Assembly: GCA_963804595.1 (NCBI GenBank)
Contig: CAWDQZ010000023.1
Span: forward strand, 16,127 to 80,126
Direction of reading: 5' to 3'
Origin: DASUPK01 sp963804595
Lineage (GTDB): Bacteria; Actinomycetota; Thermoleophilia; Solirubrobacterales; 70-9
DNA: 64,000 nucleotides
Made by a program: the position numbers and the translations under genes. Below are positions 17,314-25,482 of the stretch, piece by piece; position 1 is the first letter of the stretch; the number at the start of each line of letters is the position of its first letter. Below the pieces are notes generated by a model that saw only the letters and a program-made list of their open reading frames with translations, did not search any database and had not been told where the DNA came from.

Positions 17314-18055
17314 GGAGGGACTGAAGCGGCCGGCGTTCTACGCGATGCGGCGAGGGGGATGGCGCGACCTGGTCACGGTCCTTCATCCTCCGTACACGGC
17401 GTGGAACCTCGCCAACGTCTGCTTCGGGGCGGCGGCGGCCTCCCAGATCCACACCGACCGGTTCGTCTCGACCCTGGCGGCCTTCTTTCTCGCCGTCGGC
17501 GTCGGAGCGCACACCCTCGACGAGCTCAATGGACGGCCCCTGAACACACAGCTGTCCGACCGGACGCTGATCGCGCTCGCCGTCGGCTCGCTCACCGGGG
17601 CGATCGGCATCGGCATCGCGGGCTGCGTGATCATCTCCGCCACCCTGATCCCCTTCGTGCTCGCCGGTGCGTTCATCGTCGTGGCATACAACCTGGAGCT
17701 CTTCGGGGGTCGTTTCCACACCGACTTCTGGCTGGCAGCGGCCTGGGGCGGGTTTCCAGCGCTCACGTCCTGGTGGGTGAACACCCTCTCGTTCGGCTCC
17801 GCGAAGACCGTCGTGGCGGGTGCGCTCGTCACCGCGGGCTGCTTCGGCCTGACGACAGTGCAGCGTCGCCTGTCGACTCCGGTGCGGCGGCTGCGGCGGA
17901 AGACCGTCTCCGTGAGCGGGGAGCAACGGCTCGAGGACGGGACCGTGATTCCGCTGACCGCCTCGGAGCTCGCCGGGCCACTGGATGGATCCCTGCGCAG
18001 CCTGTCCTGGGCGGTCGTCGCGCTGTCGATCGGCCTGGTGGTGATCCGCTATTGA
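17306..18055 (+). CDS. polytopic membrane protein with UbiA-like features
   Basis: 249 residues, about seven hydrophobic segments, GTG start overlapping the upstream methyltransferase by 8 bases. After the second segment, HTLDELNGRPLNTQLSDRTL resembles the loop after the first Asp-rich motif of UbiA prenyltransferases (D...RP...S.R), but the full NDxxD motif is absent. AYNLELFGGRFHTD takes the place of the second motif. A soluble C-terminal stretch (about 185-225) is basic. It might be a divergent prenyltransferase or a non-enzymatic relative; only the fold similarity is suggested by the sequence. Confidence 0.65.
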   Translation: MPEEGLKRPAFYAMRRGGWRDLVTVLHPPYTAWNLANVCFGAAAASQIHTDRFVSTLAAFFLAVGVGAHTLDELNGRPLNTQLSDRTLIALAVGSLTGAIGIGIAGCVIISATLIPFVLAGAFIVVAYNLELFGGRFHTDFWLAAAWGGFPALTSWWVNTLSFGSAKTVVAGALVTAGCFGLTTVQRRLSTPVRRLRRKTVSVSGEQRLEDGTVIPLTASELAGPLDGSLRSLSWAVVALSIGLVVIRY

Positions 18056-18068
18056 CGGCCGGCGCCGG

Positions 18069-18593
18069 CTAGGCAGGCGACGTCTCGAGCGCCACCCTGA
18101 GTGACTGGGCGTCGAATGAGCCGCCGTACAGCCGGCCGCCGACGAAGAAGCTGGGCGTCCCGGTGACGCCGCTTGCGAGGCCGCTGTCGAGGTCTCGCTG
18201 GACGCGTGGGCGGTGGACCTCGGAGTCCAGCTCGGATCCCACCCGATCCGTGTCGAGACCGAGCTCATCGGCGTAGGCGATCAGGTCCTCGCGGGAGAGA
18301 GTCCCGCCGGACTCGTACATGCGGTCGTGCATCTGCCAGAACGCGCCCTGGGCCGCCGCCGCCTCGGCCGCCTCCGCGGCGCGCTCGGCGTCCGGGTGGA
18401 TCTCACGCAGCGGGAAGTGGCGGAAGGCGAACAACAGCCTGCCGGCCATCTGATCCCGGATCCGGCGCAGGATGGGGTAGGCCGCGGTGCAGTAGGGACA
18501 CTGGAAGTCGCCGTACATGACCAGCTCGAATTCCGCGCGGTCGGGCCCGTCGATGTGGTCCTCCGCGGAGAGCGGGGGCGTCAGCTCTGCCAT
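18069..18593 (-). CDS. DsbA-like thioredoxin-fold oxidoreductase
   Basis: 174 residues, thioredoxin fold with inserted helical domain. The redox motif CPYC is at residues 32-35, and the cis-Pro loop is GVTGTPSFFVGG. FAFRHFPLREIHPDAERAA is typical of the soluble DsbA/FrnE-like group. There is no signal peptide, so it probably works in the cytoplasm on disulfides or as a small-molecule oxidoreductase. ATG start. It converges with the membrane protein gene. Confidence 0.85.
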   Translation of the reverse strand: MAELTPPLSAEDHIDGPDRAEFELVMYGDFQCPYCTAAYPILRRIRDQMAGRLLFAFRHFPLREIHPDAERAAEAAEAAAAQGAFWQMHDRMYESGGTLSREDLIAYADELGLDTDRVGSELDSEVHRPRVQRDLDSGLASGVTGTPSFFVGGRLYGGSFDAQSLRVALETSPA

Positions 18594-18601
18594 CGCGAGC
18601 G

Positions 18602-18703
18602 CGATCGTATGCTCGGCTGCGCCAGGAGGGCCGCCTCAGGCAGGACCTCTTCCGCCGCATCCAGGCCGACCTGGACCTCGACGAGGCGCGGCTGCGGACC
18701 TAG
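18602..18703 (+). pseudogene. possible C-terminal remnant of a Na+/H+ antiporter gene
   Basis: The plus-strand frame encodes about 33 residues ending in FRRIQADLDLDEARLRT and a TAG. This resembles the cytoplasmic tail end of CPA1 Na+/H+ antiporters, which often finish with RR(I/V)xxDLDLEExRL. Nothing upstream encodes the membrane domain, and the fragment is squeezed between two minus-strand genes. The match is short, so this call is tentative. Confidence 0.35.
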
Positions 18704-19638
18704 TCCGTCGGAGTGGACTCGATCTCGAAGTGCGTGATGCCCTGGAAATCGCGCAGGCGCTCGTCGATCTCGTCCTTGGTGAGGCGCTGGATGCGCTCGG
18801 TTCCGAAGTCCTCGACGTTGAACGAGGCGAGCACCGACCCATAGGCCATTGCCCGGCGGAGGATGCCGGGATCGAGCACCGAGTTCCCGGCGGCGCGCCG
18901 GCTGTCGAGGTAGCCGAGGAAGCCGCCTGCGAAGCAGTCGCCGGCGCCGGTCGGGTCGCGAACGTCCTCCAGCAGATAGCCGGGGATGGCGAAGAACTCG
19001 TCGGGGGAGAAGAGGGCTGCGCCATACTCGCCGCGCTTGGCGATCACCACGCCGGGCCCCATCTCCATCGCCGCTCGCGCAGCGCGAGCCAGGTTCGGCT
19101 CGCCGGTGAGCATCCTGATCTCGGCGTCGTTCAACATCAGGCAGTCCACCTCGGCGATCGCGGCGACCAGCGCGTCGCGCGCGCTCTCGAGCCAGAAGTT
19201 CATCGAGTCGAGGGCGGCGAACTCGGCATCGGACGATTCCCGGACTCGCCGCTGCAGCTGAGGATCGATGTTCCCCAGGAAGAGAAGCTCGGACCGCTTC
19301 GCGTCGTCTGAGAGCTTCGGGTCGAAATCGGCGAAGACGTTGAGTTTGGTGTCGTCGGTGTGAGCGACGTTCATGTCGTACTCGTAGTGGGCCCGCCAGA
19401 AGAAGGTCTGGCCGCCCTCGATCCGCTCGATGTCATCGGTGATCACGCCCCGGTCCCGGAGGACCGCGAACTCGTCGTCGCCGAAGTCGTCGCCGACCGG
19501 CCCCACGACGCGCACCTCGGTGAAGAAGCTCGCGGCGAGGCTGAAGTGCACGGTGGATCCGCCCAGCATCCGGTCGCGCTCCCCGAATGGGGTGCGCACG
19601 GAATCGAACGCGATGCTGCCCACGACGGTCAGTGCCAT
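18700..19638 (-). CDS. PfkB-family sugar/nucleoside kinase
   Basis: 312 residues of the ribokinase fold. The N-terminal VVGSIAFDSVRTPFGE and LGGSTVHFSLAASFF match the substrate-binding half. The C-terminal signature DPTGAGDCFAGGFLGYL contains the catalytic Asp and anion hole. Family members phosphorylate ribose, fructose, adenosine or related substrates with ATP. The early GGST..FSLA pattern is like adenosine-kinase-type members, but the substrate is not certain. ATG at 19638, only 11 bases from the GTG of the divergent oxidoreductase gene. Confidence 0.88.
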   Translation of the reverse strand: MALTVVGSIAFDSVRTPFGERDRMLGGSTVHFSLAASFFTEVRVVGPVGDDFGDDEFAVLRDRGVITDDIERIEGGQTFFWRAHYEYDMNVAHTDDTKLNVFADFDPKLSDDAKRSELLFLGNIDPQLQRRVRESSDAEFAALDSMNFWLESARDALVAAIAEVDCLMLNDAEIRMLTGEPNLARAARAAMEMGPGVVIAKRGEYGAALFSPDEFFAIPGYLLEDVRDPTGAGDCFAGGFLGYLDSRRAAGNSVLDPGILRRAMAYGSVLASFNVEDFGTERIQRLTKDEIDERLRDFQGITHFEIESTPTD

Positions 19639-19649
19639 ACGCTTCGGGA

Positions 19650-20597
19650 GTGAAGGCTATTCAGATCGAGGAGTTCGGCGGGCCAGAGATGCTGAAACTG
19701 GTCGATCTGCCCGATCCGGAGCCCACCGACGGCATGGTGGTGGTGGACATCAACCGCTCCGGCGTCAACTGGGCCGACACGCACGCGATCCGCAATGAGT
19801 ATCTGGCGGAGCAGGAGCTGCCACTCGTGCCCGGTGGGGAGATAGCCGGCACGACGAATGATGGCCGGCGCGTCGCTGCACTGCTCAACAATGGCGGCTA
19901 CGCCCAGAAGGCGCTCGTCCCCGAGGCCTTCCTGGTTCCGCTGCCCGACGAGGTCTCCGACGAGCAGGCCGCCGGGCTGTTGCTCCAGGGCCTCACCGCA
20001 CACGCCCTGCTCCACTACTGCGCCCACATCGAGGAGGGCGAGACGGTCGTCATCGAAGCGGCGGCGGGTGGAACCGGGTCGCTGGCGATCCAGCTGGCGA
20101 AGCGCGCGGGCGCGAAGGTGATCGGCCTGGCCTCGAGCAAGGAAAAGCGAGCATTCGCCGAGAAGCTCGGGGCCGATGCAACCGCTGATTCCCGAGCTGG
20201 CGATCTGAAGGAGGCCATTCTCGAGGCCAACGACGGAGAGAGGGTCGACGTGGTCCTCCACATGTCGGGAGGCGGTTTCGAGGGGGAGCTGGCCTCACTC
20301 GGCATGCTCGGCCGCATCGTCGTGTTCGGCAACGCGGGACGGGAGCCCAGTGAGGTCCACACGAACTACCTCCTCCAGACTTCGAAGTCCGTGCTGGGGT
20401 TCTGGCTCGTTCCGCTGATCGCCCGGAAGCGAGAGTTGATCGCCTCGATGCTCGGCGATCTGCTCGGCGCGGTCGCCTCCGGCGATCTCGAGGTCATGAT
20501 CGCCAACACCTACCCGCTCAGCGAAGCCGCACGGGCCCACGAGGACATCCAGGAGCGCCAGACGACAGGCAAGCTCCTGCTCGACCCGTCAGCCTGA
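19650..20597 (+). CDS. zinc-independent quinone oxidoreductase (MDR family)
   Basis: 315 residues from GTG at 19650 (MKAIQIEEFGGPEMLKL). The N-terminal GroES-like domain is followed by a Rossmann domain with EAAAGGTGSLAIQLAKRAGAKVIGLAS, the NADPH-binding quinone-reductase signature. There are no zinc-ligand cysteines. It reduces quinones or activated alkenes with NADPH. A longer open frame begins at 19587, but its extra residues are basic and unlike the family. The stop TGA overlaps the helicase ATG (TGATG). Confidence 0.9.
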   Translation: MKAIQIEEFGGPEMLKLVDLPDPEPTDGMVVVDINRSGVNWADTHAIRNEYLAEQELPLVPGGEIAGTTNDGRRVAALLNNGGYAQKALVPEAFLVPLPDEVSDEQAAGLLLQGLTAHALLHYCAHIEEGETVVIEAAAGGTGSLAIQLAKRAGAKVIGLASSKEKRAFAEKLGADATADSRAGDLKEAILEANDGERVDVVLHMSGGGFEGELASLGMLGRIVVFGNAGREPSEVHTNYLLQTSKSVLGFWLVPLIARKRELIASMLGDLLGAVASGDLEVMIANTYPLSEAARAHEDIQERQTTGKLLLDPSA

Positions 20598-22069
20598 TGA
20601 ACGACGACACTGAGGCCAGGGCGCGCGAAAGCGCGACCCGCGATGCGGAGCCGGTCGCGACCTCCTTCTCCGACCTCGGCCTGTCCGAGGGACTCCTCCA
20701 GACGCTCGACGAGCTGGGCTACACCGAGCCCACACCGATCCAGGCGCGCGCGATCCCCGAGGTCCTCGGTGGCCACGACGTGATCGGCCAGGCGCAGACC
20801 GGCAGCGGTAAGACGGCGGCGTTCGGGCTGCCGATGCTCGAGTACATCGACCCCGAGAACGAGGAGACTCAGGCGTTCGTCCTGACCCCCACCCGGGAGC
20901 TCTGCATCCAGGTGACGCAGGCGCTGCGCGCGTACGCCGAGCACCTCGACGGCGTCAACGTGGTCGCGGTCTTCGGCGGCGCGCCGATCCGCGACCAGCA
21001 GGCCAGGCTGCGCTCCGGCGCCCAGATCGTGGTCGCCACCGTGGGACGGATGATGGACCTGATCTCGCGCCAGTCGCTGGTACTGACCGCCGCCCGCTAC
21101 GTGGTGCTCGACGAGGCCGACGAGATGCTCGACCTGGGCTTCATCGAGGACGTCGAGCGGATTCTGCGGATGTGCCCGAGCGGGCGCCAGACCCTGCTCT
21201 TCTCGGCGACGATGCCGGGCCCGGTCGCGAAGCTCGCCGAGCAGTACATGTACGACCCGGTCACGATCCGGGTGACGCCGCGGAAGCTCACGGTCGATTC
21301 GGTGGAGCAGGCCTACGTGAGGGTCGAGCCGCGGAAGAAGCTGGAGCGCCTCGAGAACGTCCTGAGGGCGGAGGAGCCCGAGCAGGCGATCATTTTCGTG
21401 CGAACGAAGATCGGCGCGGCGCGGCTCGGCAAGCAACTGGCGGACGACGGGCTGCGGGTGAAGGCGCTGCACGGCGACCTCAGCCAGGGCCAGCGCGACG
21501 GGGTGATGATCTCGTTCAAGGAGCACAAGACACCGCTACTCGTCGCGACCGACATCGCGGCGCGTGGCCTCGACATCGAGCACGTCACCCACGTCATCAA
21601 CTACGACATGCCGAACAACCCCGAGGTCTACGTCCACCGGATCGGGCGGACGGGGCGAGTGGGGCGGACGGGCAGGGCCATCACCTTCGTCACCTCGAAG
21701 CAGGAGGGCGAGCTGAAGGAGATCGAGCGGGTGGTGAAGGCGCACATCGGCGAGTGGGAGCCTCCCGAGGAGCGGCTCGAGCACGCTCCGGCGCCGCGCC
21801 GCCACGAGGGGCCGCCTCCCGAGCCCACCAACGGCTCCGTGAAGCTCTTCGTGAACCGCGGCAAGCGCGGCGGGATCAGCGAGGAGGACCTGACCTGGGC
21901 GCTCCGCGAGGGCGCCGTCCTGCCGGAGGACGCGATCCGCTCCATCCGGGTGATGGACCGCTTCTCATTCGTCGAGGTGGCCGCCGATCAGGCGGAGCGT
22001 GCCGTCGAGTACCTCGACGGCACCAAGCTCAAGGGCAAGCAGATCCGGATGGAGATCGCCCGCAGCTAG
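20597..22069 (+). CDS. DEAD-box RNA helicase with DbpA-type RNA-binding domain
   Basis: 490 residues. The helicase core has Q motif (PTPIQARAIP), Walker A AQTGSGKTAAFG, PTRELCIQ, the DEAD box VLDEADEMLDLGF, SAT in LLFSATMPG, and domain 2 motifs DIAARGLDIEHV and HRIGRTGRVGRTG. The C-terminal ~75 residues (VKLFVNRGKRGGISEEDL ... FSFVEVAADQAERAVEYL) form a DbpA-like RRM, which in relatives directs the helicase to 23S rRNA or structured RNA. It is translationally coupled to the quinone oxidoreductase (TGATG). Probable role in ribosome assembly or cold adaptation. Confidence 0.95.
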   Translation: MNDDTEARARESATRDAEPVATSFSDLGLSEGLLQTLDELGYTEPTPIQARAIPEVLGGHDVIGQAQTGSGKTAAFGLPMLEYIDPENEETQAFVLTPTRELCIQVTQALRAYAEHLDGVNVVAVFGGAPIRDQQARLRSGAQIVVATVGRMMDLISRQSLVLTAARYVVLDEADEMLDLGFIEDVERILRMCPSGRQTLLFSATMPGPVAKLAEQYMYDPVTIRVTPRKLTVDSVEQAYVRVEPRKKLERLENVLRAEEPEQAIIFVRTKIGAARLGKQLADDGLRVKALHGDLSQGQRDGVMISFKEHKTPLLVATDIAARGLDIEHVTHVINYDMPNNPEVYVHRIGRTGRVGRTGRAITFVTSKQEGELKEIERVVKAHIGEWEPPEERLEHAPAPRRHEGPPPEPTNGSVKLFVNRGKRGGISEEDLTWALREGAVLPEDAIRSIRVMDRFSFVEVAADQAERAVEYLDGTKLKGKQIRMEIARS

Positions 22070-22464
22070 GCGCCGTCGACGCCGTTCCCGACACCCGAGT
22101 TCCCCGCCAGCTCCTCGATCTTCCCGATCAGGTCCTCCCACTCGAAGGGCTTCGGGATGGCGTCGGAAGCGCCGAGAGAGCGCATCCGGTCGGGCTCCTG
22201 GGCGTCGAGGTGGGCGGAGATAATCAGGACGGGGATCTTGGAACCCGACTTCTGGAGCTCCTCGAGCACCTCGGTTCCCGACATGTTCGGCATCATCGCG
22301 TCGAGGAGGATGACGTCGGGTTCCTGGGAGCCGGCCTCCCTGAGCCGCTCGAGGGCCTCGAGGCCGTCGGTCGCCGTGACCACGTCGTAGCCCTCCATCT
22401 CCAGACGCCGCTGGAGCATCAGCAGAACCGTCTCTGAGTCGTCAGCGACGAGGAGTCGGGTCAA
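22066..22464 (-). CDS. single-domain response regulator (CheY-like)
   Basis: 132 residues with only a receiver domain. Acidic pocket residues are in LLVADDSET, the phospho-acceptor Asp in VILLDAMMPN, the switch Ser in VLIISAHLD and the Lys in PKPFEWEDL. No DNA-binding output domain. The ATG overlaps the stop of the histidine kinase gene (ATGA), so the two are made together. Its target is not evident. Confidence 0.93.
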   Translation of the reverse strand: MTRLLVADDSETVLLMLQRRLEMEGYDVVTATDGLEALERLREAGSQEPDVILLDAMMPNMSGTEVLEELQKSGSKIPVLIISAHLDAQEPDRMRSLGASDAIPKPFEWEDLIGKIEELAGNSGVGNGVDGA

Positions 22465-23972
22465 GTGGCTGCTCCCGCTTTCGTCCTGCTCGCGGGTTCC
22501 GTCCGCGTCGGTCGGCCATCCTTGGCGATCGGCAGCACGAAGCGAAAGGTAGCGCCCTCACCTTGGGTCGAGTTTGCGGAGATCGCGCCGCCGTGGAGAT
22601 CCACGAGCGACTTCGCGATTGCGAGTCCGAGGCCCGTTCCGCCCACCTCCTGAGTCTCGCCGCTTTGTGCCCTCCAGAAACGGTCGAAGACGTGCTCGAG
22701 CTCCTCCTCACCGAGCCCCGGGCCGTCGTCCGAGACAGCGAACTCGATCTCATCACCCACCCGCGTGGCCGCGAGCTTCACCTCGGCACCCTCATGCGCG
22801 TACTTGTTCGCATTCGTCAGGAGGTTGGCGAGCACCTGCCCGATGCGGTGCTCGTCCGCCTCGATCTCGGGAAGGTCCGGCTCGACGCTCACCGTGAAGT
22901 TCTGGCCGCGCTCCTCGAAGTGGGGCCCCATCTGGCGCCCGACCCGCTGGACGAGCGGGCCCACCGGGGTCGGCGTGGGCTCGATGCGGAGCTTGCCGGC
23001 GTCGCTCCGGGCGAGGTCGAGGAGGTCGTTGATCATCTTCTGGAGCTGCGCGGAGCTCTCCGCGATCACCTCGGCGGCCTCGTACTGGCGGGCGTTCAGA
23101 GACTTCCTCTGGGCGGTCAGCATCTCGGCGAAACCCTTGACCACGGTCACCGGAGTGCGCAGCTCGTGCGAGACCGTGAGCACGAAGTCGTCCTTCATCT
23201 GCTCGACCCGATCGCGTTCTCGTGCGTCGCGTTCGAGCGAGTTCGCCATCTCGTTGAAGGCGCGGCCGAGGGTGGCGATCTCCACTGGGCCACCGACCTC
23301 GACCCGCGTGCGCAGGTCGCCGCCCGCGAGCCGCCTGGCCCCCTCGACCAGCCGTCCGAGCGGCGCCCGCATCGAGTTGATCAGGCCGGAGAACAGGATG
23401 AGCGCGGCCAGCAGCGCCCCCGCCAGGCCCGCCGCCACCAGCAGCGTGGTATTTCGCGTCTCGGTGCGCGCGTGGTCGCGCGAGGAGTCACGAGCTTCCC
23501 GCGTGGTGTTGGCGAGCGCCTGCCCGCTGTCGGTGACGGACTTGGTCAACCTGCTCTCGACACCGGGCGGGGGGATGTTGCCGTTTACCAGCGGCTGGGC
23601 CACCCTCTTGCGCCAGGCGGCCTCATTGGCAACCAGTTGGTCGAGATTGGCGGAGAGCTCGGCGTCGCTGCCGGTCAGATCCCGAGCGCGGCTGACGGTG
23701 TCAGAGAAGTTGGCGGCGGCGCGGTTGATCTCGGTCTGGCTCGGCAGCTTCTGCCCGGTCGGCGGCCTCACCGCCGCCTGCTCGAGGATGAAGGCGGAGC
23801 GGAGACTCTCGCTCTCCAGCTCGAGCTGGAAGAACCGGGAGATGTCGTCCTCGTAGTTGACCCGGACCTGAAAGAGCCGCCCGACCCCAAGCAGGGAAAC
23901 AAGCAGGAGCAAAGCGAACAGCACCAGAAAGCCGATTCGCAAGCGCGAAGTCAGGGAAGGGTTGAATCTCAT
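22461..23972 (-). CDS. membrane sensor histidine kinase
   Basis: 503 residues. A first membrane helix (about 12-34), an extracytoplasmic helical sensor region of about 135 residues, a second membrane helix (about 173-196) and a HAMP domain (PLGRLVEGARRLAGGDL) come first. A HisKA domain with the phospho-His in VSHELRTPVTVVKGF and an HATPase domain (NLLTNANKYAHEG, SDDGPGLGEEEL, GTGLGLAIAKSLVDLHGG) complete it. The sensor region resembles four-helix chemoreceptor-like modules, with no clue to ligand. It is upstream of and coupled to a receiver-only regulator. Confidence 0.95.
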   Translation of the reverse strand: MRFNPSLTSRLRIGFLVLFALLLLVSLLGVGRLFQVRVNYEDDISRFFQLELESESLRSAFILEQAAVRPPTGQKLPSQTEINRAAANFSDTVSRARDLTGSDAELSANLDQLVANEAAWRKRVAQPLVNGNIPPPGVESRLTKSVTDSGQALANTTREARDSSRDHARTETRNTTLLVAAGLAGALLAALILFSGLINSMRAPLGRLVEGARRLAGGDLRTRVEVGGPVEIATLGRAFNEMANSLERDARERDRVEQMKDDFVLTVSHELRTPVTVVKGFAEMLTAQRKSLNARQYEAAEVIAESSAQLQKMINDLLDLARSDAGKLRIEPTPTPVGPLVQRVGRQMGPHFEERGQNFTVSVEPDLPEIEADEHRIGQVLANLLTNANKYAHEGAEVKLAATRVGDEIEFAVSDDGPGLGEEELEHVFDRFWRAQSGETQEVGGTGLGLAIAKSLVDLHGGAISANSTQGEGATFRFVLPIAKDGRPTRTEPASRTKAGAAT

Positions 23973-24027
23973 CTTTTTTGCTGAGGCCCGTTGGAAGCCC
24001 TTAGACTACGCCCGCAAGGGGACCACC

Positions 24028-24579
24028 ATGGGTAATGGATTGCTTGCGTCATGGCGCCGCCGGATCGTGGCGCGAGGATTTGCCGGTGCGGTTCTACTGG
24101 CCGTTCCGGTCGCCGTCGCCGCCGCGATCGGCTTCGGGACGGGGTTCTCGGGCGTCACCGGCGGGCTCTCCGCGGTCATCGGCGGCCCGAGCGGCGCCCC
24201 GGGCTCGGCGGCCGCCAAGCACACCAGAAGCCTGAACCAGGCGGTCCTCGCACTCGCCAGCAGCTCCACCGGCCCGAGTTCGAACTCCGGCGGGGGCGGC
24301 TCGGCGGGCGGGGGCGGCGGCAACGGCGCTGGCGGTGGCTCGACCGGAACCGTCGGCGGCTCCGGTACGGGTACGGGCGCGAGCACTGGAGCGGGCTCCG
24401 GTGTCTCGGGCGGCGGTTCCACGAGCCCCTCGACCCCCTCGATCCAGACACCGAGGGCTCCGAGCGTCCCGCTTCCCGGCGGGGGCAGCACCGGGAACGC
24501 CACCGACTCGGTCAACGGCACCGTCGACAACGTCGTCGGCGGCGTCAACAACACGCTCAACGGCCTGCTCGGCAAGTAG
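24028..24579 (+). CDS. Gly/Ser-rich exported protein, function unknown
   Basis: 183 residues from ATG at 24028, with AAGGGG 6 bases upstream. An N-terminal basic segment and a hydrophobic helix (ARGFAGAVLLAVPVAVAAAI) form a signal peptide or anchor. The rest is low complexity: Gly/Ser-rich runs, a Thr/Pro stretch and a C-terminal NG/NT-rich part (SVNGTVDNVVGGVNNTLNG) hinting at small repeats. It is divergent from the histidine kinase gene. A surface or wall-associated protein is plausible. No family recognised. Confidence 0.65.
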   Translation: MGNGLLASWRRRIVARGFAGAVLLAVPVAVAAAIGFGTGFSGVTGGLSAVIGGPSGAPGSAAAKHTRSLNQAVLALASSSTGPSSNSGGGGSAGGGGGNGAGGGSTGTVGGSGTGTGASTGAGSGVSGGGSTSPSTPSIQTPRAPSVPLPGGGSTGNATDSVNGTVDNVVGGVNNTLNGLLGK

Positions 24580-24619
24580 GGGGCCTTCGGACTGCCTCGG
24601 GGTGCTGCCCGATAGAACG

Positions 24620-24641
24620 GGTGCCACCTAGCGGTGGCGCC
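24620..24641 (+). promoter_or_regulatory. strong hairpin covering the start codon of the EamA transporter gene
   Basis: The transcript can fold GGUGCCACC against GGUGGCGCC (9 pairs, one G-U) around the loop UAGC. The GUG start at 24634-24636 lies in the 3' strand. This could limit translation initiation, or the DNA palindrome could be an operator. No ribosome site is visible upstream. Confidence 0.45.
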
Positions 24642-25482
24642 TCTGATCTACAGCCTTGCTTCGGCGGCCTCCTGGGGGATCTCCGACTTCCTCGGTGGGC
24701 TCCAGACCCGGCGGCTGCCCGTGCTCGCGGTGCTGGCCGTCTCACAGCCCGCCGGATTGGTCCTGGTCGCACTCGTGATTGCCCTCACCGGCGCCGACCC
24801 GATCTCCGCGGGCAAGCTCGCCATCGCCTTTCTGGCCGGCGCCGCCTCGCTCGGAGGGCTGGCGGCCTTCTATTCGGCGATGGCGATGGGCACCGTCAGC
24901 GTGGTCGCTCCGATTGCGTCACTCGGTGTGATCGTGCCCGTCGTCATCGGGCTGGCCGAGGGGGAATCGCCCGCTGCGATCCAGCTCGCCGGCCTGGTCC
25001 CCGCGATCGCCGGGGTGGTCGTGCTGAGCTACGAGGAGCGGCCCGAACAGCCCGAGAGTGCCAAGACGGCTCGTCTCTCGGTCGTTCTCGCGATCGTGGC
25101 CGGCCTCGGCTTCGGGATCTTCTTCACCGGCCTCGACGCGGCGGCGGCGGACCGGCCTGGATGGGCGATCCTGGCGGTGCGCATCGGCGGCGTCGCCACG
25201 GTTCTCGCGGCGCTGCTCGCGACTCGGACCCGCTTCGACGGTGTGGGGGCCGTCTGGCCGGTGCTGATTGTGATCGGTGTGTTCGACGCGCTCGCCAACG
25301 CCCTCTTCGCGATCGCGTCGACGAAGGGAGTGCTTCCGGTGGTGGCCGTCGGCAGTTCGATGTACCCGGCGTTCACCGTGGCCCTGGCCCATGCCGTGCT
25401 CGGCGAACGCCTGGCGAGGCTGCAATGGCTGGGCGTGATCCTGGCGCTTGCCGGGGTGGCGATGATCGCCGCCGGAAGCTAG
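24634..25482 (+). CDS. EamA/DMT-family permease
   Basis: 282 residues with ten hydrophobic segments in two repeats of five, as in drug/metabolite transporters (ASAASWGISDFLGGLQ at the start, AFYSAMAMGTVSVVAPI and VAVGSSMYPAFTVALAHAVLGE at the ends of the halves). Exporters of this family carry amino acids, sugars or drugs; the substrate is unknown. GTG start lies in a hairpin. The stop overlaps that of the convergent HAD gene by 4 bases. Confidence 0.85.
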   Translation: MAPLIYSLASAASWGISDFLGGLQTRRLPVLAVLAVSQPAGLVLVALVIALTGADPISAGKLAIAFLAGAASLGGLAAFYSAMAMGTVSVVAPIASLGVIVPVVIGLAEGESPAAIQLAGLVPAIAGVVVLSYEERPEQPESAKTARLSVVLAIVAGLGFGIFFTGLDAAAADRPGWAILAVRIGGVATVLAALLATRTRFDGVGAVWPVLIVIGVFDALANALFAIASTKGVLPVVAVGSSMYPAFTVALAHAVLGERLARLQWLGVILALAGVAMIAAGS

